Counted from the stretch's first letter, positions 1-12,970 are shown. The stretch is 64,000 nt of DNA from Mactromeris polynyma (GCA_032209605.1 JASFXZ010000001.1:25610619-25674618); one strand, 5' to 3'. The notes: generated from the sequence alone by a model not told the origin. Numbers and translations: made by a program.

Positions 1-144
1 GCCAATCTTATATCAATTTATCAAAACAGACACCTGCATGCATCCTGTGATATGAGTAGTATTAAGTCTATTTATGATCATATGATACAAAGCTTACTTA
101 TATGATTATATTTCACTTAAACAATCCAGTAATTGATATTTCAG

Positions 145-2925
145 GATGTTTTAAACAAGTGTCCTTATCTGCGAGAAGTTCACAAACCTGACGACAATAA
201 AACGTGCGAGGTTTGTATTTACAGATTCACTCACGTTACCATAGCAACAAGATTTATCATGGAAAACATGGGTGGTTGATAATGGTTCTTGTTAGATTAT
301 GCTGTATTCTAAACAGTACAAGTGATTATAACAGTAAAAGCAATAAAGATATTGCCTTATATGTTATTAATTACCAGTTATGTAGAAACAATAGTTAGGC
401 AACTTACGAATGTATTACATCTACTGTATAGACTTTTATTCACAAATCATTTTATTTCGTTTTTATCTAGAAGCCATTAGTTAATTTTCCAAAAATATGT
501 TGTTAAAGTTCATTAATTTTGTACATTTTCTATTGTATATTAGATCATACTGACATGAATCCGACCAATAAGCGACCTCCATTTTAACTGTCTATATCAT
601 ATAAATAACAGGCTTGAATTCGCTTGGTCTGAGCTAAATTGACTGATAGCACCCTTAGGACCCTTGCAAACTGGTCTTCTTATTGAGGTGGTCTTAATAT
701 AAAGGTTGAATAAAGAGCAAAACAGTGAAACTGGATTTGAATAATGTGTTCTTAATTTTGAGGTGGTCTTATTATTGAGGTGGTCTATAAGTGAGGTTTT
801 ACTGTATATATGTATTTCAGGGTAAAGCGAACAGTAAAGAATTGGTAGAAGAATCAGTATTCTTGTTTGGTTCTGTGTATGATAAAGATACCTTGAAACA
901 ATCTGGAAGTAGTTATTCTGCAACGGTAAATGTTTTATACCAAAATCTTATCTCTTTGTTCTCTGTTACAAATTGATGTTGATCTAAAATAGCCCGGATA
1001 ACTCTGGGTGAAGCATTTTATTAGTTATTCAAAAAAAACATGTCTAAGCTATAACTAAATTAGCATACAAAGTTTTTGCCAAATGGTTGCAAAGACGCAG
1101 GCATTATTTTGACTGTAACGGGGAGTGTTTTGGAAATATTTGAAACACTTTGTGACGTTGATGGCGTTCTGTGATGTTTAAACTGTGCACTGAGCTATTG
1201 TACATGTGTATAATATGTTATGGGGAAGTTGTGTGTGTGTGTGAACGCCTCGGATTAGCCAGTCAGAATGCAGGGATTTGCTGAATTTGGAATTATAGTT
1301 GTCGAGTCCAGTGTTGTATCAGATATGACACAAGCTTTTCTATTTCAACACAGATATAAATGCTTACATAATTTTGTTTTATTTGTAGGAATTTCGGATT
1401 GGGAAAACTTCTATGGAATTTATCAGTACATATCATCAACTGTGCCATTTTAAGTACAACCTGTATGACAAATGTTTAGCCAAGGTAATTATAGTACATG
1501 TATCTCGATTTTATCTGTGAACAAAGTACATATCTAACATAAATACATTGTTTCTTTGTCCCCAACTGGTCATTAGACCAATTTCAGGGACTATAGGATT
1601 GCTCAATTCCGTTTGTCTCTCTGTCTTCCTATGGCCGTCAGTTGACCTTCAACAGTATTTCTGTTATGTATGACCGTCAGATGACCTTCAACAGTATTTC
1701 TGTTATGTATGACCGTCAGTTGACCTTCAACAGTATTCCTGTTATGTTTGACCCTCAGTTGACCTTCAACAGTATTTCTGTTATGTTTGACCCTCAGTTG
1801 ACCTTCAACAGTATTTCTGTTATGTTTGACCCTCAGTTGACCTTCAACAGTATTTCTGTTATGTTTGACCCTCAGTTGACCTTCAACAGTATTTCTGTTA
1901 TGTTTGACCCTCTGTTGACCTATCAAAGTTACAGGGTTATTGTCCAGTATGAACCCGTTCCATCCAGAGCAATTAATAAAATCCTGGTATGAATCAATAG
2001 TTGGAAACAACATTTTTATATTTCCAGATTAAATTAATTCGAGACAGTCATGAAGATATTGAAGTAGAGAAGATAATGGACAAATGTCTGGGAAACAAAA
2101 CCTGGGTGTTACAAGTAAGCTATGTATATAAGAATTGTTTTACCTGTTTGTTATAGTTAATACTAGTAATGTCAAGTCTTACTCTTCTTTTGCATACACA
2201 TGTTTCCTTGAAAACCATTGTTTTCTGTAATATGTTGAAATAAATTTGGAAATTTAATAGTGAATCCAGAGGGGTTCGAACCTAAGACCCCACTGATGTC
2301 AGCGCTTAGTAGTGGAGTAACTGGGACCATACCCCCTGTGCCACTGAGACAACCTTAAAAAGTTGTGGAAATAACTCTGATATTGTCATTGTTACTTCAG
2401 TACACAGAATGTAGGGTTTGTGTAGTGTCTTGTAATAAATTTATAGCTACCTAAATGTCTGGCAGACAGACACGCCACTTGGCTTTATGAGTACCTGGGA
2501 CAGCAGACCTTCAGACATATATTAAAATAGCTACAACATCATGAATACCCTGTAACATTGCCTTCCTCACTCTGTTCTTTCTCATATTTATTTTATCCCC
2601 CAGTGGGGGGTGGTGGGGGGACGGCAGGATTATATGGCACTTTAGACAGTGGATGATTCCCAGCCCAGGAATTTGACAGACCTAGCGAGACTGTCGGAAT
2701 TTTTGTCCTGACTAGATTTTGGAAGCCTGGAACTGTTCCCACCCCAGATATTTAACATGTTTCCATGCTCCTGGGATTGTATTATAACAAGTGTTTGTCG
2801 CCGCCAAACCCTCTGTTCCGCCTTCGGGGCAAAACATTGATTGGTGCATTATATCTTATATATCCTTATTTTACCCTTTTTTTCAGAATTTTGAACATTT
2901 TATGAACCTGGTAGAAATCATGTGA
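145..2925 (+). CDS. C-terminal part of a DUF4211/CCDC82-like protein (5' end outside window)
   Basis: Five exons can be read: 145-210, 821-925, 1389-1484, 2028-2114 and 2887-2925 (stop TGA). Each is bounded by AG and GT, all are phase 0, and together they encode about 130 residues. Seen in order: a segment with KCPYLREVHKPDD, one with LFGSVYDKDTL, one with EFRIGKTS and then YHQLCHFKYNLY, one with EKIMDKCLGNKTWVLQ, and a last exon ending NLVEIM. From memory of the family, the pattern 'F.G..YD...L', then 'YH.L.HFK..LY..C', then a tryptophan near the end matches the DUF4211 domain at the C-terminus of CCDC82-type proteins. No enzymatic function is established. The usual CxxC just after KTCE is not seen, so a micro-exon between 210 and 821 may be missing from this model. 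Upstream exons lie before base 1. Splice structure is fairly secure; family name is moderate. Confidence 0.62.
640..806. repeat. MITE-like dispersed repeat in intron, abutting exon 2 acceptor
   Basis: This segment shares phrases such as 'attgaggtggtctt' and a terminus GAGGTTTTACTGTA with the repeat at 14660-14794. The copy ends about 14 bases before the AG of the exon at 821, so the polypyrimidine and branch region of that acceptor lies at the repeat's edge. Confidence 0.5.
1637..1918. repeat. 39-bp intronic minisatellite, about 7 copies
   Basis: The unit runs from TTGACCTTCAACAG through TGTTATGTTTGACC. It lies in the intron between exons 1389-1484 and 2028-2114. Because 39 is divisible by 3, it leaves open frames on both strands with a 13-residue repeat. 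These are by-products rather than genes. Confidence 0.9.
2266..2352 (-). repeat. tRNA-derived SINE head
   Basis: On the minus strand an A-box-like TGGCACAGGGGGTATGG is followed about 50 bases later by a B-box-like GGTTCGAACCC. This is the spacing of a tRNA-type internal promoter. No tRNA cloverleaf is evident, so a SINE head is the better reading. It lies in the last intron of the DUF4211-like gene. Confidence 0.45.
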
Positions 2926-5900
2926 TGAAACAGCATTCAGTTGTACACAGTGGATATGCTAGTCAAATTTACAGCTCAAGGATATATTATACCATTCAAC
3001 GTGTTCAGGCATGAGCATTTTCAGCGGAAATCCGCAGGTGTGACATTGGCAAGGGTCGTATTTAATTTAAGCCATTTTCGATGCTTAGAAGCCAGTAGCT
3101 TAAGTGGCACCTTGCCGAGTGTTCCATATTCTATGTTAAGGATATGATTTTTACATGCTGAAATGTACCTCAAACATGATGCATGTTTAGTCGTCGTCTT
3201 TACATAACCTTGATATAAGCTTGTTTTATATATATGATGTAAAAATTCCATTCTTTGAATCTGACAATATAAAGTGTATGTTGGTTTACACTGCAACTAC
3301 AACTTATTGCGTTATTTCAGTAATTGATTTAGAAGCGTCAATCATAGCCAAGTTATTGTCCAGAAAGGTTCTTACCATTTAAAAAAGCTGAACAATTATT
3401 TCTTGATTCAACTGATGATTATTTTATTTTACCAAGCTTACCTAAGTGAGTGAATGACACAAATTTTTTATCTGCATAATATCTACACTGCAACCTCTCC
3501 AGCGTCCAGCGACACACCCTTTGGAATATTCATTTTTGGCTTTTATGGAGAGGTGAATGCTTAACAGAGGTTAGTTTGAATGTTTTTTATTAAATTTTAC
3601 AGATATTTGCTCACAACGTGGATATTAAGGGTGAGACGCTTCTGATTGTACAGGTTTTCTTTGTGCGATAAATGTTTGTGTAGTAGATCTGTAAACATGA
3701 TATCACAGTTGTATAATTTTTGCTATAATTGTTGATTGTTTCACTGTTCAATACATTGTCTATTGTCTATGTTTCAAGGACTTGTCATTGTTCAATGCCC
3801 CTTTATCTTTTTTTCCATGTTCTCTTTTTATGTGCCTGTTCATTGTATGGAATGTATTAAACGGTACTTTCACCTGCGGCGTACAGGCGTACGAATGGGT
3901 GGCGTCCAGTAAGTTGTCCAATCAATAACTTTAGAAGTATTAGTCCAATCATCACCAAATTTGGTCACAATGTGTATGGGAATAATATCTCTGGCAAGTT
4001 TGATAACCAGCCATATCACTCTAGTCACTCTTTAATTATAGAAATTGCCTAAGATTTGCCATAACTGTAGAACGGGCGTATTTTGCGATAGTCCGCGCTC
4101 TTGTTTTTATCTTGTTATTGTTCCATACAAGTTAGTAATCATTAGCATATGTATATTTTCTGTCATTTTATTTAATTCTTTTCATTATATTGCCAAAATA
4201 GGTTACCAAATTCCTACACGTTATGCAATAAATTGTTGTACATTCATTGTGTTTGTTACTACTGTTTTTTATATCACACGTTTCGTTGCTAAGTAACTGT
4301 TACTGTTGTTTTTTTTACTTTTAACTACGTACCTTTCAAATAATTGATGTATTGTGTTGCCAAATTTTGTACTTATTGTTATAAGGCTGTTTGTTGTTGT
4401 TGTTTTTTCTCTTGATACATCAGTGGCTCAGCAACTACTGAGCAAAATGATTTCAAATTTCATAAAAGTTTTTTGTATCATGTAGTGACCTCACAAGTCA
4501 GGTCATGTTCTGATTTGCATTCTTACAAAGCTATGCTCCTTCTGAACGTAAACATTTGGAATGATGGATAAACAACTGAGCATGTTGCTTAGTTACTATA
4601 CTTTCAACATCTACAGTCTTCAGCATTGTACAGCTATTTCATAAAGCCAGTCAACTATGACTTACCTTATACAATTCTTTTACCCCTTAGAAAACAAGTA
4701 GCATATTTCATTTGTTTTTGTCTTTTCTGATTCATTGGCTACGATTGGAAGAATGATCTGTTTCTATAGTTTTAATAGGAAGGCTCTAGAAATCCACTAG
4801 CCCGACGTCTTCGAGTAGACTAATGCTGAATCGGGCTACCAACAGTTGAGATGAAGTTGGTCTCAGACAAGACTATTTTTGAAGCTTTCCAACATCAGTT
4901 GTTCAGTTGTAAGTCAAACCTTGGACTCCAACAAACACATACATGTGATTATTAATTTTAGATTGTGGAGCTATCATTGTGTATGTTTATTTGTTACTAA
5001 ATTAACTGATATTCTCAGACAACTAGTTTCCTATGTCGGACAAGTCAAATTTTAGATTTCCCTTAGTCCGGGTCAAGTGTCGTTTGAGCCCTGAATAGGA
5101 CACCAGTTAGCTGGGGGTTTTTAATGATGAGCTTAATCTTTTTACTTGCTATAGATGACGGACTATAGTAGTGCCATTAGACAGCTCTTGTTTACATTAT
5201 TATAATATAAAAAATCATTTTACAGGACTGGTGCTTCATGTGTTTGCAAAAATTGTTATAAAGGATGTGTTTATCTGTGTTTGTTGAGTGTTTTACCATA
5301 TGGAAGATAAAGTCTTATGTTCCTTTTATGGATTTTCATGATGCTATCATGCATGTTGTTTTTGTATACAATGCCAATAATGTATACACATTTAATTTTT
5401 TTTATTGGCACCAAGTTATAATTGTTTAGTGCTTCGTATTTTACTGCGGTATTATGTTCCTAGTGATTAAATGGTAGTCATATTTGTATTTGTACAGACG
5501 TACTCCTGCGATGTATGTTGTTTGCATCAATGTTGTTGCTTAATGATGAATATGGGGCCGGTGTTTATGATTTTATCCATTGTTTCATGGACACAGTGTT
5601 TTTCAGTGTTCTTTCCTGGCAGTTTTAGGAGACCAATAACTTCTTTACCAACAAATGGCAAACTGTTATCAATCAATTATTGATATATATTTTAAAAACT
5701 TGATTCTTATGATTAATAAATACATACCTTAAAACGACCAAATTCACCCAAAACAAAAATGGAAGCTGGTGCTCTGTCAAAAGGCAATGTCTAAAACTTC
5801 ACCATACCTATCAAATGTCTTCAAGGAAACACAAATAACTGAAGATTGTTCATATTTTTTATGTATATTTTGCAAAAAAACACACATACTTCATAATAGT

Positions 5901-6517
5901 GAGGAAACAAGATGGACAAAGCAATGTATAAGCATGTAAATGGCATAACTAGAAGTGAAAATATATGAAATCATGAGCTGCAAGTATGATAATGGCATTT
6001 TAGTATACAATACTTGATATATTGATGTATTGTTGACATTTCTCATACGATATATAAATATTGCTGATATCCATGGACTGTAAGTAAACTATACATAAAT
6101 AATGTATGCTTGTCTACTAGTCCATTGTCCACTGAATCAAAATATGTTTAAGTCTTTGGATAAAAAATTTTGATCTATCATTGTTTTGTTTCTTTGTACA
6201 ATCGTCAGTTTCTTCTGAATTTGATATTTCATTGAACATATAATTATATGCTAGGCGAGAGGCGAACGTTTTACATCTTGCGACAATAGTTCATGTTTTC
6301 AAGAAATCCAGTAGAGTTGAATAGTGGGAAATATGACCAGGGTATGTTCATGCAACTTTTTGTGCCAGTAATTAGGTTGTAGTGGTGTTCTGTAACATTG
6401 TTGTTCAATAATTATTTTCTATTTATGTCCCACCTGCTTTGTTTTACTTGATTACTGTGTATAATTAATGTAATACTGATACAAGAATGCGAGTGAAATG
6501 TTTATGAGTTATTACAA
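2926..6517 (+). other. Probable 3' UTR and intergenic DNA, no further gene seen
   Basis: After the stop at 2923-2925 there is AT-rich DNA without convincing exons. A dispersed repeat with a 'caccaaatttggtcac' core lies near 3860-4070. Several AATAAA-type signals occur, for example near 5715 and 7530. Open frames here are short, carry no recognisable domain and lack splice context. Confidence 0.5.
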
Positions 6518-7160
6518 TGTTTAACTGTGTATGTTTTACTGTGTATGTTTTACTGTGTATGTTTTACTGTGTATGTTTTACTGTGCATGTTTTACTGTTT
6601 TATGTTTTACTGTGTATGTTTTACTGTGTATGTTTAACTGTGTATGTTTAACTGTGTATGTTTTACTGTGTATGTTTTACTGTGCATGTTTTACTGTGTA
6701 TGTTTTACTGTGTATGTTTTACTTTGTATGTTTTACTGTGTATGTTTTACTGTGTATGTTTTACTGTGTATGTTTTACTGTGCATGTTTTACTGTGCATG
6801 TTTTACTGTGTATGTTTTACTGTGTATGTTTTACTGTTGTATGTTTTACTGTGTATGTTTTACTGTGTATGTTTAACTGTGTATGTTTTACTGTGTATGT
6901 TTTACTGTGTATGTTTAACTGTGTATGTTTTACTGTGTATGTTTTACTGTGTATGTTTTAACTGTGTATGTTTAACTGTGTATGTTTTACTGTGTATGTT
7001 TAACTGTGTATGTTTTACTGTGTATGTTTTACTGTGTATGTTTTACTGTGTATGTTTTACTGTGTATGTTTTACTGTGTATGTTTTAACTGTGTATGTTT
7101 AACTGTGTATGTTTTACTGTGTATGTTTTACTGTGTATGTTTTACTGTGTATGTTTTAGC
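6518..7160. repeat. 14-bp minisatellite, about 46 copies
   Basis: The unit is TGTGTATGTTTTAC, with variants that lose one T or read TGCATG. The array is stop-free in more than one frame because 14 is not a multiple of 3. The resulting Cys/Val/Phe-rich frames are artefacts. Confidence 0.92.
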
Positions 7161-7660
7161 TGTGTTAAAATTAGGAATGTCAACGAGTTCTAATATTCGG
7201 TCAGGGTTCCAAATGAATCTTCCGACTTTTACGTGAAAAATACTCATTTTTACCGGATATTCAAATGCTGCAACACTATATATGAAAATTTTGTTTGATA
7301 CACATATAATAGTGCATTGTTGAAATAAGACTTTGAGCTTGTTTTGTTAATTATATTGGCCATTTTCTCCAGTAATCTTGTATTTCTTAAACGATATTTT
7401 GTGTTGAAATCTTGAGATGGACCTCCTTGCCGAGTGTGTCTGACAAGTCGTTACTATGTTATCATTTTGGTGCATTTTTTTTTTACCATTTCATACCTTG
7501 TACATACAGCTTGTTACTCTTGTTATATAATAAAGCCATTGAAAGTTTGTGTTGTCTGAGTATCTATAGAATAAAGACTTCATTGTAGCACAGAGTTTAC
7601 ATGTACTGTGGGTAATAATCTCTCGGTTGTAATCGTTTCAATTTCAAATGTATCCATTTA

Positions 7661-7923
7661 CAGTCGAACCTCATTCATGTGAATTCACCAGGTTCGAGAT
7701 GTTATTTTAAACAAGAGATGTTTGTAAAACATTATGCCCCCCTGTGACCTTGACCTTTGACCCCAAAATCAATAGGGTTCCTCTGCTACCCAAGATGAAT
7801 GTGTGGACCAAGTTTGAGGACGATAGGTCAAGGGGTTCTTGAGTTATAGTTGGTACCTGATATTTATTTCGGATGATTCCAAGTATTCGGATAAAAGGCT
7901 GTCGAATAACTGAGGTCCGACTG
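7661..7923. mobile_element. MITE with CAGTCGAACCTCA termini and TA flanks
   Basis: The left end CAGTCGAACCTCA and right end TGAGGTCCGACTG are imperfect inverted repeats, each flanked by TA, as in the Tc1/mariner/pogo group. The interior carries a 'gaccttgacctttgacc' segment, a common dispersed sequence type in bivalve DNA. A related fragment is at about 8461-8524. Confidence 0.55.
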
Positions 7924-9526
7924 TATATATTAAATATTTAACTGAATTCACAAAAACTATTTTATTTCTAATTAATAAGGAACGCCAGCTAGGAAATGAT
8001 CGAGTTTAAGGATAGTGATCAATTTGAGGAGGAGAAATTCTATGTTAATACGGTAAATAAATGTTCATCTGTACATTATCCAACAGCACCAATAATCGGT
8101 GGACAAAAAAACCATGGTGGGGATTACATATTTCTCTGGCGATGATATCATTTCATAGAACTCTGCCATGGCTGGTCCCAAGCCCGGATAAAAAAAGGAG
8201 GAGGGTTGTGCATTTGGCTAGCAACCCAACCATGTAAAAGAATTTCCTGCTACAGAAACCTTCACCAAAGAACAATATAATGACCCGAGTCAGGCCTATT
8301 GTGCCAACAGGCTCAAAGAGGATTAAGGGGGAAAGATACCATTTCAAAGTGCCAGAAATACATGTCTGATCATCAGATACAAACATCCACAAGATTTGTG
8401 AATATAACATGGTTTTGAATAGCCCATTGCAATTCGAAGTACATATAAGAAGACACATTGGGACCTGATTTCGGATGATACCGAGTATTCGATGGAAGTT
8501 TGTCGAATAAACAAGGTCCAACTGTATTAAATTTTTGAGAGAAATGTTTATGAATTCCAGAGACATTTTGATGGACAGACTTCATGTGATCCCAATACCT
8601 CACCGGGGTCCTTTGGACGCAAGTGAGCCAAAGAGCAAAATACAGTTTTACAAAAATTTCAAGTTCAAAAGAGCATGACAAATATAATTGTGGCTCAAAG
8701 ACAAAGTCTGTACAAAAGCATATAAAATTATCTTATCAAAGAAGTAGAACTTTTTTATAAATATATAAAATTATAGAAATTATATACAAAACAATATTAC
8801 CATATTACATACACAATCAAAATCGAAAGGGTAAACCTTGATCAAAAAGATAGAAATGTAATCTAGTTGCCATGGATACCAGCATGGTAATCTTAGTTAA
8901 AATAAATACTGAAAGTTACTCACTTAGGAAGTAAATCAGACACTTCTTCACATTTATGTAAAGTATGGAATGTTATAGTACCAATCTCTAAGGGAGGTAA
9001 CTGCTGCATGGAGTTTTGAAAACAATATTACAAGAGTTGTGTCCCTTTTACAGACAACAAAAGATCTCATCAGGACTAAAGCAAGTCTTCAGCAGAATTC
9101 TAATAAAAATACACAAATAAAAATAGTCCATTTGCTTGTATCCAAACATATATTTTTACTACTAATAAACATGCATAAATATCATATAAATTTGGCAAAA
9201 ATAAACTGCAAAGATGCAAACATTCTATTCATATGTCAGAAAGACAACAGCACTACAGAATCTAAACACATATATAAAAGTACTGCAGTTACAAACCACA
9301 CTAACACAGACAAATTAAGCATAAAAATGAAAATGAGCATTAATGTAGAAAATTAAAATGTACAATGTATATCCAGTATCCATTATAATTTATATTATAT
9401 TTTCACGGGTTTAATCAAGTTGCAAGGCAGTTTTTCCACAGTGATTGCAACATCAAAGTAGAACTTTGACAGAATGTATTCAAATGATACCAGTGAACGA
9501 AGTTTATAAATATTGGAGCAAGACTG
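7924..9526. other. Intergenic DNA and 3' flank of the DHHC gene
   Basis: AT-rich sequence with a second fragment of the CAGTCGAACC-type repeat around 8461-8524. Open frames on either strand show no domain. The segment from about 9360 to 9526 is probably the 3' UTR of the minus-strand palmitoyltransferase. Confidence 0.45.
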
Positions 9527-10582
9527 TTATATCAGAAAATGTTGCCCTGTAGCCTTACTTTTAAAAGTTGGCCATAAAACCGGGTCATCTAATGGTTCAA
9601 ACAGAAAATGTGCGGGGAATAAAAAATTGAGCCACCAATACTGACCGTAAACAGCACGTAACTTCCCAGATAAGTCTCGGCTATCATAAATATCAATTTT
9701 ATTATGAATTTCATACGATGTATTTCCACTAACAATCCATGTATATGTCTTGTATAATGTTACTGCGCTGAATATCAGGTAACCTAGCAACATCCATCCT
9801 AACACAATCAATGCGAAATCTCGATAATAGATAAATCCTAATATACCACGAATTAAAGTAACAGGATAAAATAAATCAATCCAATAATTATTTGGTATAA
9901 CTTCGTAAAATGCGTACGGTAATGCATGCACAATTGAAAACAATGTAGTTATAAAGGCATAAAATAAAAAGACTGAAAAATGTCGAAGATTGTTAAATCC
10001 GATGCACTTAGACGCAACAAAACAGTGGTGGTCCCTTTTAAGAATACATTTCTTACACAGAATACAATGATGTGATCTAGGTGGGTTGACTTTCTGACAA
10101 ACTAAACAATTAGACCATGTGAAGTAGCACAATACAGACTGGTCTACACGCTGTTGCATTTTCATATTTTCATGAACAGCATCGTTGTTCACAGAGATTC
10201 CTGCCACATTGTTAGAGGCTTGTTTCCTAGCTTGAACATCATTAATTCTTTCCAAAACATCATTTGTATGTAAAGGAGGACCTCCATGTATCTCAGGTAT
10301 GTAAGTGGAGTCCACAAAAACAAGACAAAGCCAGTTGATTACCAGCTCCATACCCAAAATGCAGCCGCATGTTTGCACGATTGTTGTAACCCAGACGTTA
10401 TACTCCATATACAGAAAAGGTATGGCATAAAATATCCCCCATCCACCAATCCCAGCAACAGCTAGAATAAAACATATTGGTGACAGGTAATTCAGTATTA
10501 CTGGGTCTGTAGCTATATGAACAATGGCGTTTTTAACACAACCAGCAAAGCGCCAAAACAGTGACTTCACTTTGTATACCAT
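9527..10582 (-). CDS. DHHC palmitoyltransferase, ZDHHC22/24-like
   Basis: Encodes 351 aa in one exon from ATG at 10582 to TAA at 9527-9529. DHHC enzymes S-acylate cysteines of membrane proteins, usually at Golgi, ER or plasma membrane. Visible are three hydrophobic stretches before the cysteine-rich domain (about residues 28-90) and two after it (about 200-225 and 258-278). The CRD (about 159-202) has CLVCQKVNPPRSHHC followed by KRDHHCF, with the catalytic DHHC at 184-187. The sequence GNTSYE after the last membrane segment occupies the place of the TTxE motif. A phenylalanine after DHHC and the NLRHF that follows recall ZDHHC22. The open frame extends 22 codons further to a TTG, but an in-frame TAA lies just upstream of that and no ATG precedes it, so the internal ATG was chosen. 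A non-coding 5' exon may lie near 11250-11330. Confidence 0.9.
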   Translation of the reverse strand: MVYKVKSLFWRFAGCVKNAIVHIATDPVILNYLSPICFILAVAGIGGWGIFYAIPFLYMEYNVWVTTIVQTCGCILGMELVINWLCLVFVDSTYIPEIHGGPPLHTNDVLERINDVQARKQASNNVAGISVNNDAVHENMKMQQRVDQSVLCYFTWSNCLVCQKVNPPRSHHCILCKKCILKRDHHCFVASKCIGFNNLRHFSVFLFYAFITTLFSIVHALPYAFYEVIPNNYWIDLFYPVTLIRGILGFIYYRDFALIVLGWMLLGYLIFSAVTLYKTYTWIVSGNTSYEIHNKIDIYDSRDLSGKLRAVYGQYWWLNFLFPAHFLFEPLDDPVLWPTFKSKATGQHFLI

Positions 10583-12808
10583 ACTGAAATTGTAACACAC
10601 AAAAAATATCAATGAAATGAGTAATATTGAATAACAAACAATGTTCAAAGATGAATTTAGAATTTACTATATAAAGAGATTCAGCTAGATATTATTTAAT
10701 GATATGTAGTAAACCAAAGAGGAAAACCAACATGCCCCTACCTAGGATTGAACCCGGGACCTGTCACATGTAAGGCGGGCACTCAAACCATGTCGCTATA
10801 TTAAGTGAAGAGCCCCCCACCAAGTACATTGGAAGTGGCTTAAATCACCATAAATCCTTTCATAGCAATGTGAGCAACATTTTTATTGTTTGTACAGCAG
10901 GATTTGTGGGGTGGAATTACCATGGGCTGTTTTGTTTCTGGGGTCTAAATTAGTCCTATAAATAAGACCCTGCATTTAACTTATTTCACATTTTGACATT
11001 TTCCGGCATGTAAACGTCTAATATTTAGGATTAGGGCCTAAATCTAAATGTCCAAGCCTACATTATTTTTGGGTCGAACTATTTTGAGGTTGAAAATAAA
11101 TTCTGACTTGTCCTAAAACCTTCTTAAAATCTTTGCAACAGAAGTAAAAAAAATATTGATAAAAGGCAAAGTATATGGACAATGTATTAAATAAACATTT
11201 TAAAGAAATCAATCGACAAATGAACAATAAATTCATTTGTATTTTACCTTTCTTCAATTACGGTTACGAACAGACCAGGTACGAAAGAGCATGACAATAA
11301 CACTTTTGTGAAACTTACCATTGTTACGGTGTCGGTGTTGATATACCAACGTAATTTAATCCTATTGTAACGATTATTTCAGAACAACGCTGCTCCAGAC
11401 TCTGTGTGACAGGATAACACTTGTAACTTTCCATTTCATGTAATTGATATTTTCTATGTTTTATTTATGCAAAATACCCTCCTGAAAATGCAATATTCAG
11501 CTTTGTTTTTATTTTACGGAGTTATGATATTTATTTCCAGGAACAATTAATCCTATGTCATCAAACGTTAAAACTGATGGCTGTGGTACTTTCCCAAACC
11601 TTAAGCATATTTATCATGTAGTAACTTTTCAGTCAAACGTTTCCAGTAAGGTAGTTGATGTATGAAACATGACCATGTAGAGCAATACAGTTTATGGGGG
11701 ATTATCATGATTATAAGTATAACACTTAAATTTTAACACTGGTATCCAGGTTTAAAATCATTCAATTCATTCATACAATGCACTTGTTAATTATATAGCC
11801 AGTCGAGTGTTAAGAAGCATTTATTATCTTGATCACTGTATATATCTGGCTAGGGCTAGAATTGTGTTTAATCATCACCTGAAAGAAGTCACCTACCAGG
11901 CTATAGCACAATTCAAGATTGTTATGATGTACAAAATAACTAATTGATTTCCTATATTTTTATGAAATAAAATATTTTCAAATTGTTATAGAACATAAAC
12001 AAAATTTATCCATCAATGATACTTAAATTGAATATTCAATTTATGAAATTACTTGTACACAGCACATTCAATTATATATACATTGAAATTTTAATTTAAA
12101 ATTAGGTCTACCCAAATTCTAATTATGACAAACTGTCTTTCTGTATTTTATGGTCACTTCTTACTTTTGTGTTTGTGAACTTTTTACGTTTTAAAATTTC
12201 TGTATCAAACATTCCCGACACTTGGTTATAATGAATACTCTGCAATTGATTATTGGGAGAAGCAACTGCATGTAGTGTACTCATGTGTGTTGATAGCAAA
12301 TACTTGTGTAGTTAAATCGAAAATAGAATCTATTGATTCATCATTTCAAATGAATTTTGAGTACAGTTTAGCTTCATTACAGCGCTAGTTTTCTCCGATA
12401 TGACTTTCTTTTCAATCTCAGTTAACTAAAGGTATATACATGGGACCATTGTATAACTGAAGAGCAATATTAATCAAGTAAGTTATGAACTCTTCTAAAT
12501 GTTTATGTTTCCTACATACCATTCCAATTCAAATCGCAAGTTGACATCTTGTACTAGTCTATACTGGAAGGTTCCATCAAAAGTCCCATTAAATCTCTTC
12601 CATTTTTTTTCAGACAAAGACGTGTCACATGACAATGCATCTTTGAGTCAAGCACAATTGCTGAGATAAATATCCTCTCTGTCTATCCAGTGATAAACAT
12701 TTCACATTCATGCTGGAGAGCAGGTCACCTTTTGAAGGTCATTTGTGATGAGGACTAACTTTGTGTATTGATTGATTAGAGAACATCAGGAGTGAAGAGC
12801 ATTTAGTG
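10583..12808. other. 5' flank of DHHC gene and intergenic DNA
   Basis: Contains a SINE head near 10732-10805. Possible minus-strand splice donors (GTAAGTTTC near 11318, GTAAAA near 11248) could belong to non-coding first exons of the DHHC gene. A strong plus-strand acceptor, a T-run followed by CAG at about 12605-12614, may begin the KCTD exon. No coding sequence was recognised. Confidence 0.4.
10732..10805 (-). repeat. tRNA-derived SINE head
   Basis: On the minus strand an A-box-like TAGCGACATGGTTTGAGTG is followed by a B-box-like GGTTCAATCC. The sequence does not form an obvious complete tRNA. Confidence 0.45.
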
Positions 12809-12936
12809 CCCCCAGAAGTGTGATCCTGACTTCATCACTGCCACCAGAAGTGTGATCCTGACTTCATCACTGCCACCAGAAGTGTGATCCTGACTTCATC
12901 ACTGCCACCAGAAGTGTGATCCTGACTTCATCACTG
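12809..12936. repeat. 32-bp tandem repeat, 4 copies, just 5' of KCTD start
   Basis: Four nearly identical 32-bp units (core AGAAGTGTGATCCTGACTTC) end 34 bases before the KCTD ATG. If the acceptor at about 12614 is used, they lie in the 5' UTR. Confidence 0.93.
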
Positions 12937-12970
12937 TTTGAATGTATTGATTTATTGTGGAATAAAAGCA

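Noticed and set aside
1268..1453. 61-codon plus-strand frame
   Set aside because: Overlaps the exon at 1389-1484 in a different frame. The phase-0 frame continues the gene and this one does not.
1603..2013. Frames with a 13-residue repeat on both strands
   Set aside because: A 39-bp intronic minisatellite inside the DUF4211-like gene.
2266..2352. tRNA gene
   Set aside because: A and B boxes are present, but no full cloverleaf can be drawn. The sequence fits a tRNA-derived SINE. The same applies to 10732-10805.
3601..3652. Candidate extra exon after TTTTACAG
   Set aside because: The DUF4211-like frame already ends at 2925, the donor is poor and no phase-matched continuation was found.
6531..7236. 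185-codon and overlapping frames rich in Cys, Val, Phe
   Set aside because: By-product of the 14-bp repeat, open in more than one frame.
12938..12970. Extension of the KCTD frame to 12938 and of the DHHC frame to 10648
   Set aside because: Both extensions begin with TTG. The first ATG (12971; 10582) fits the families better.
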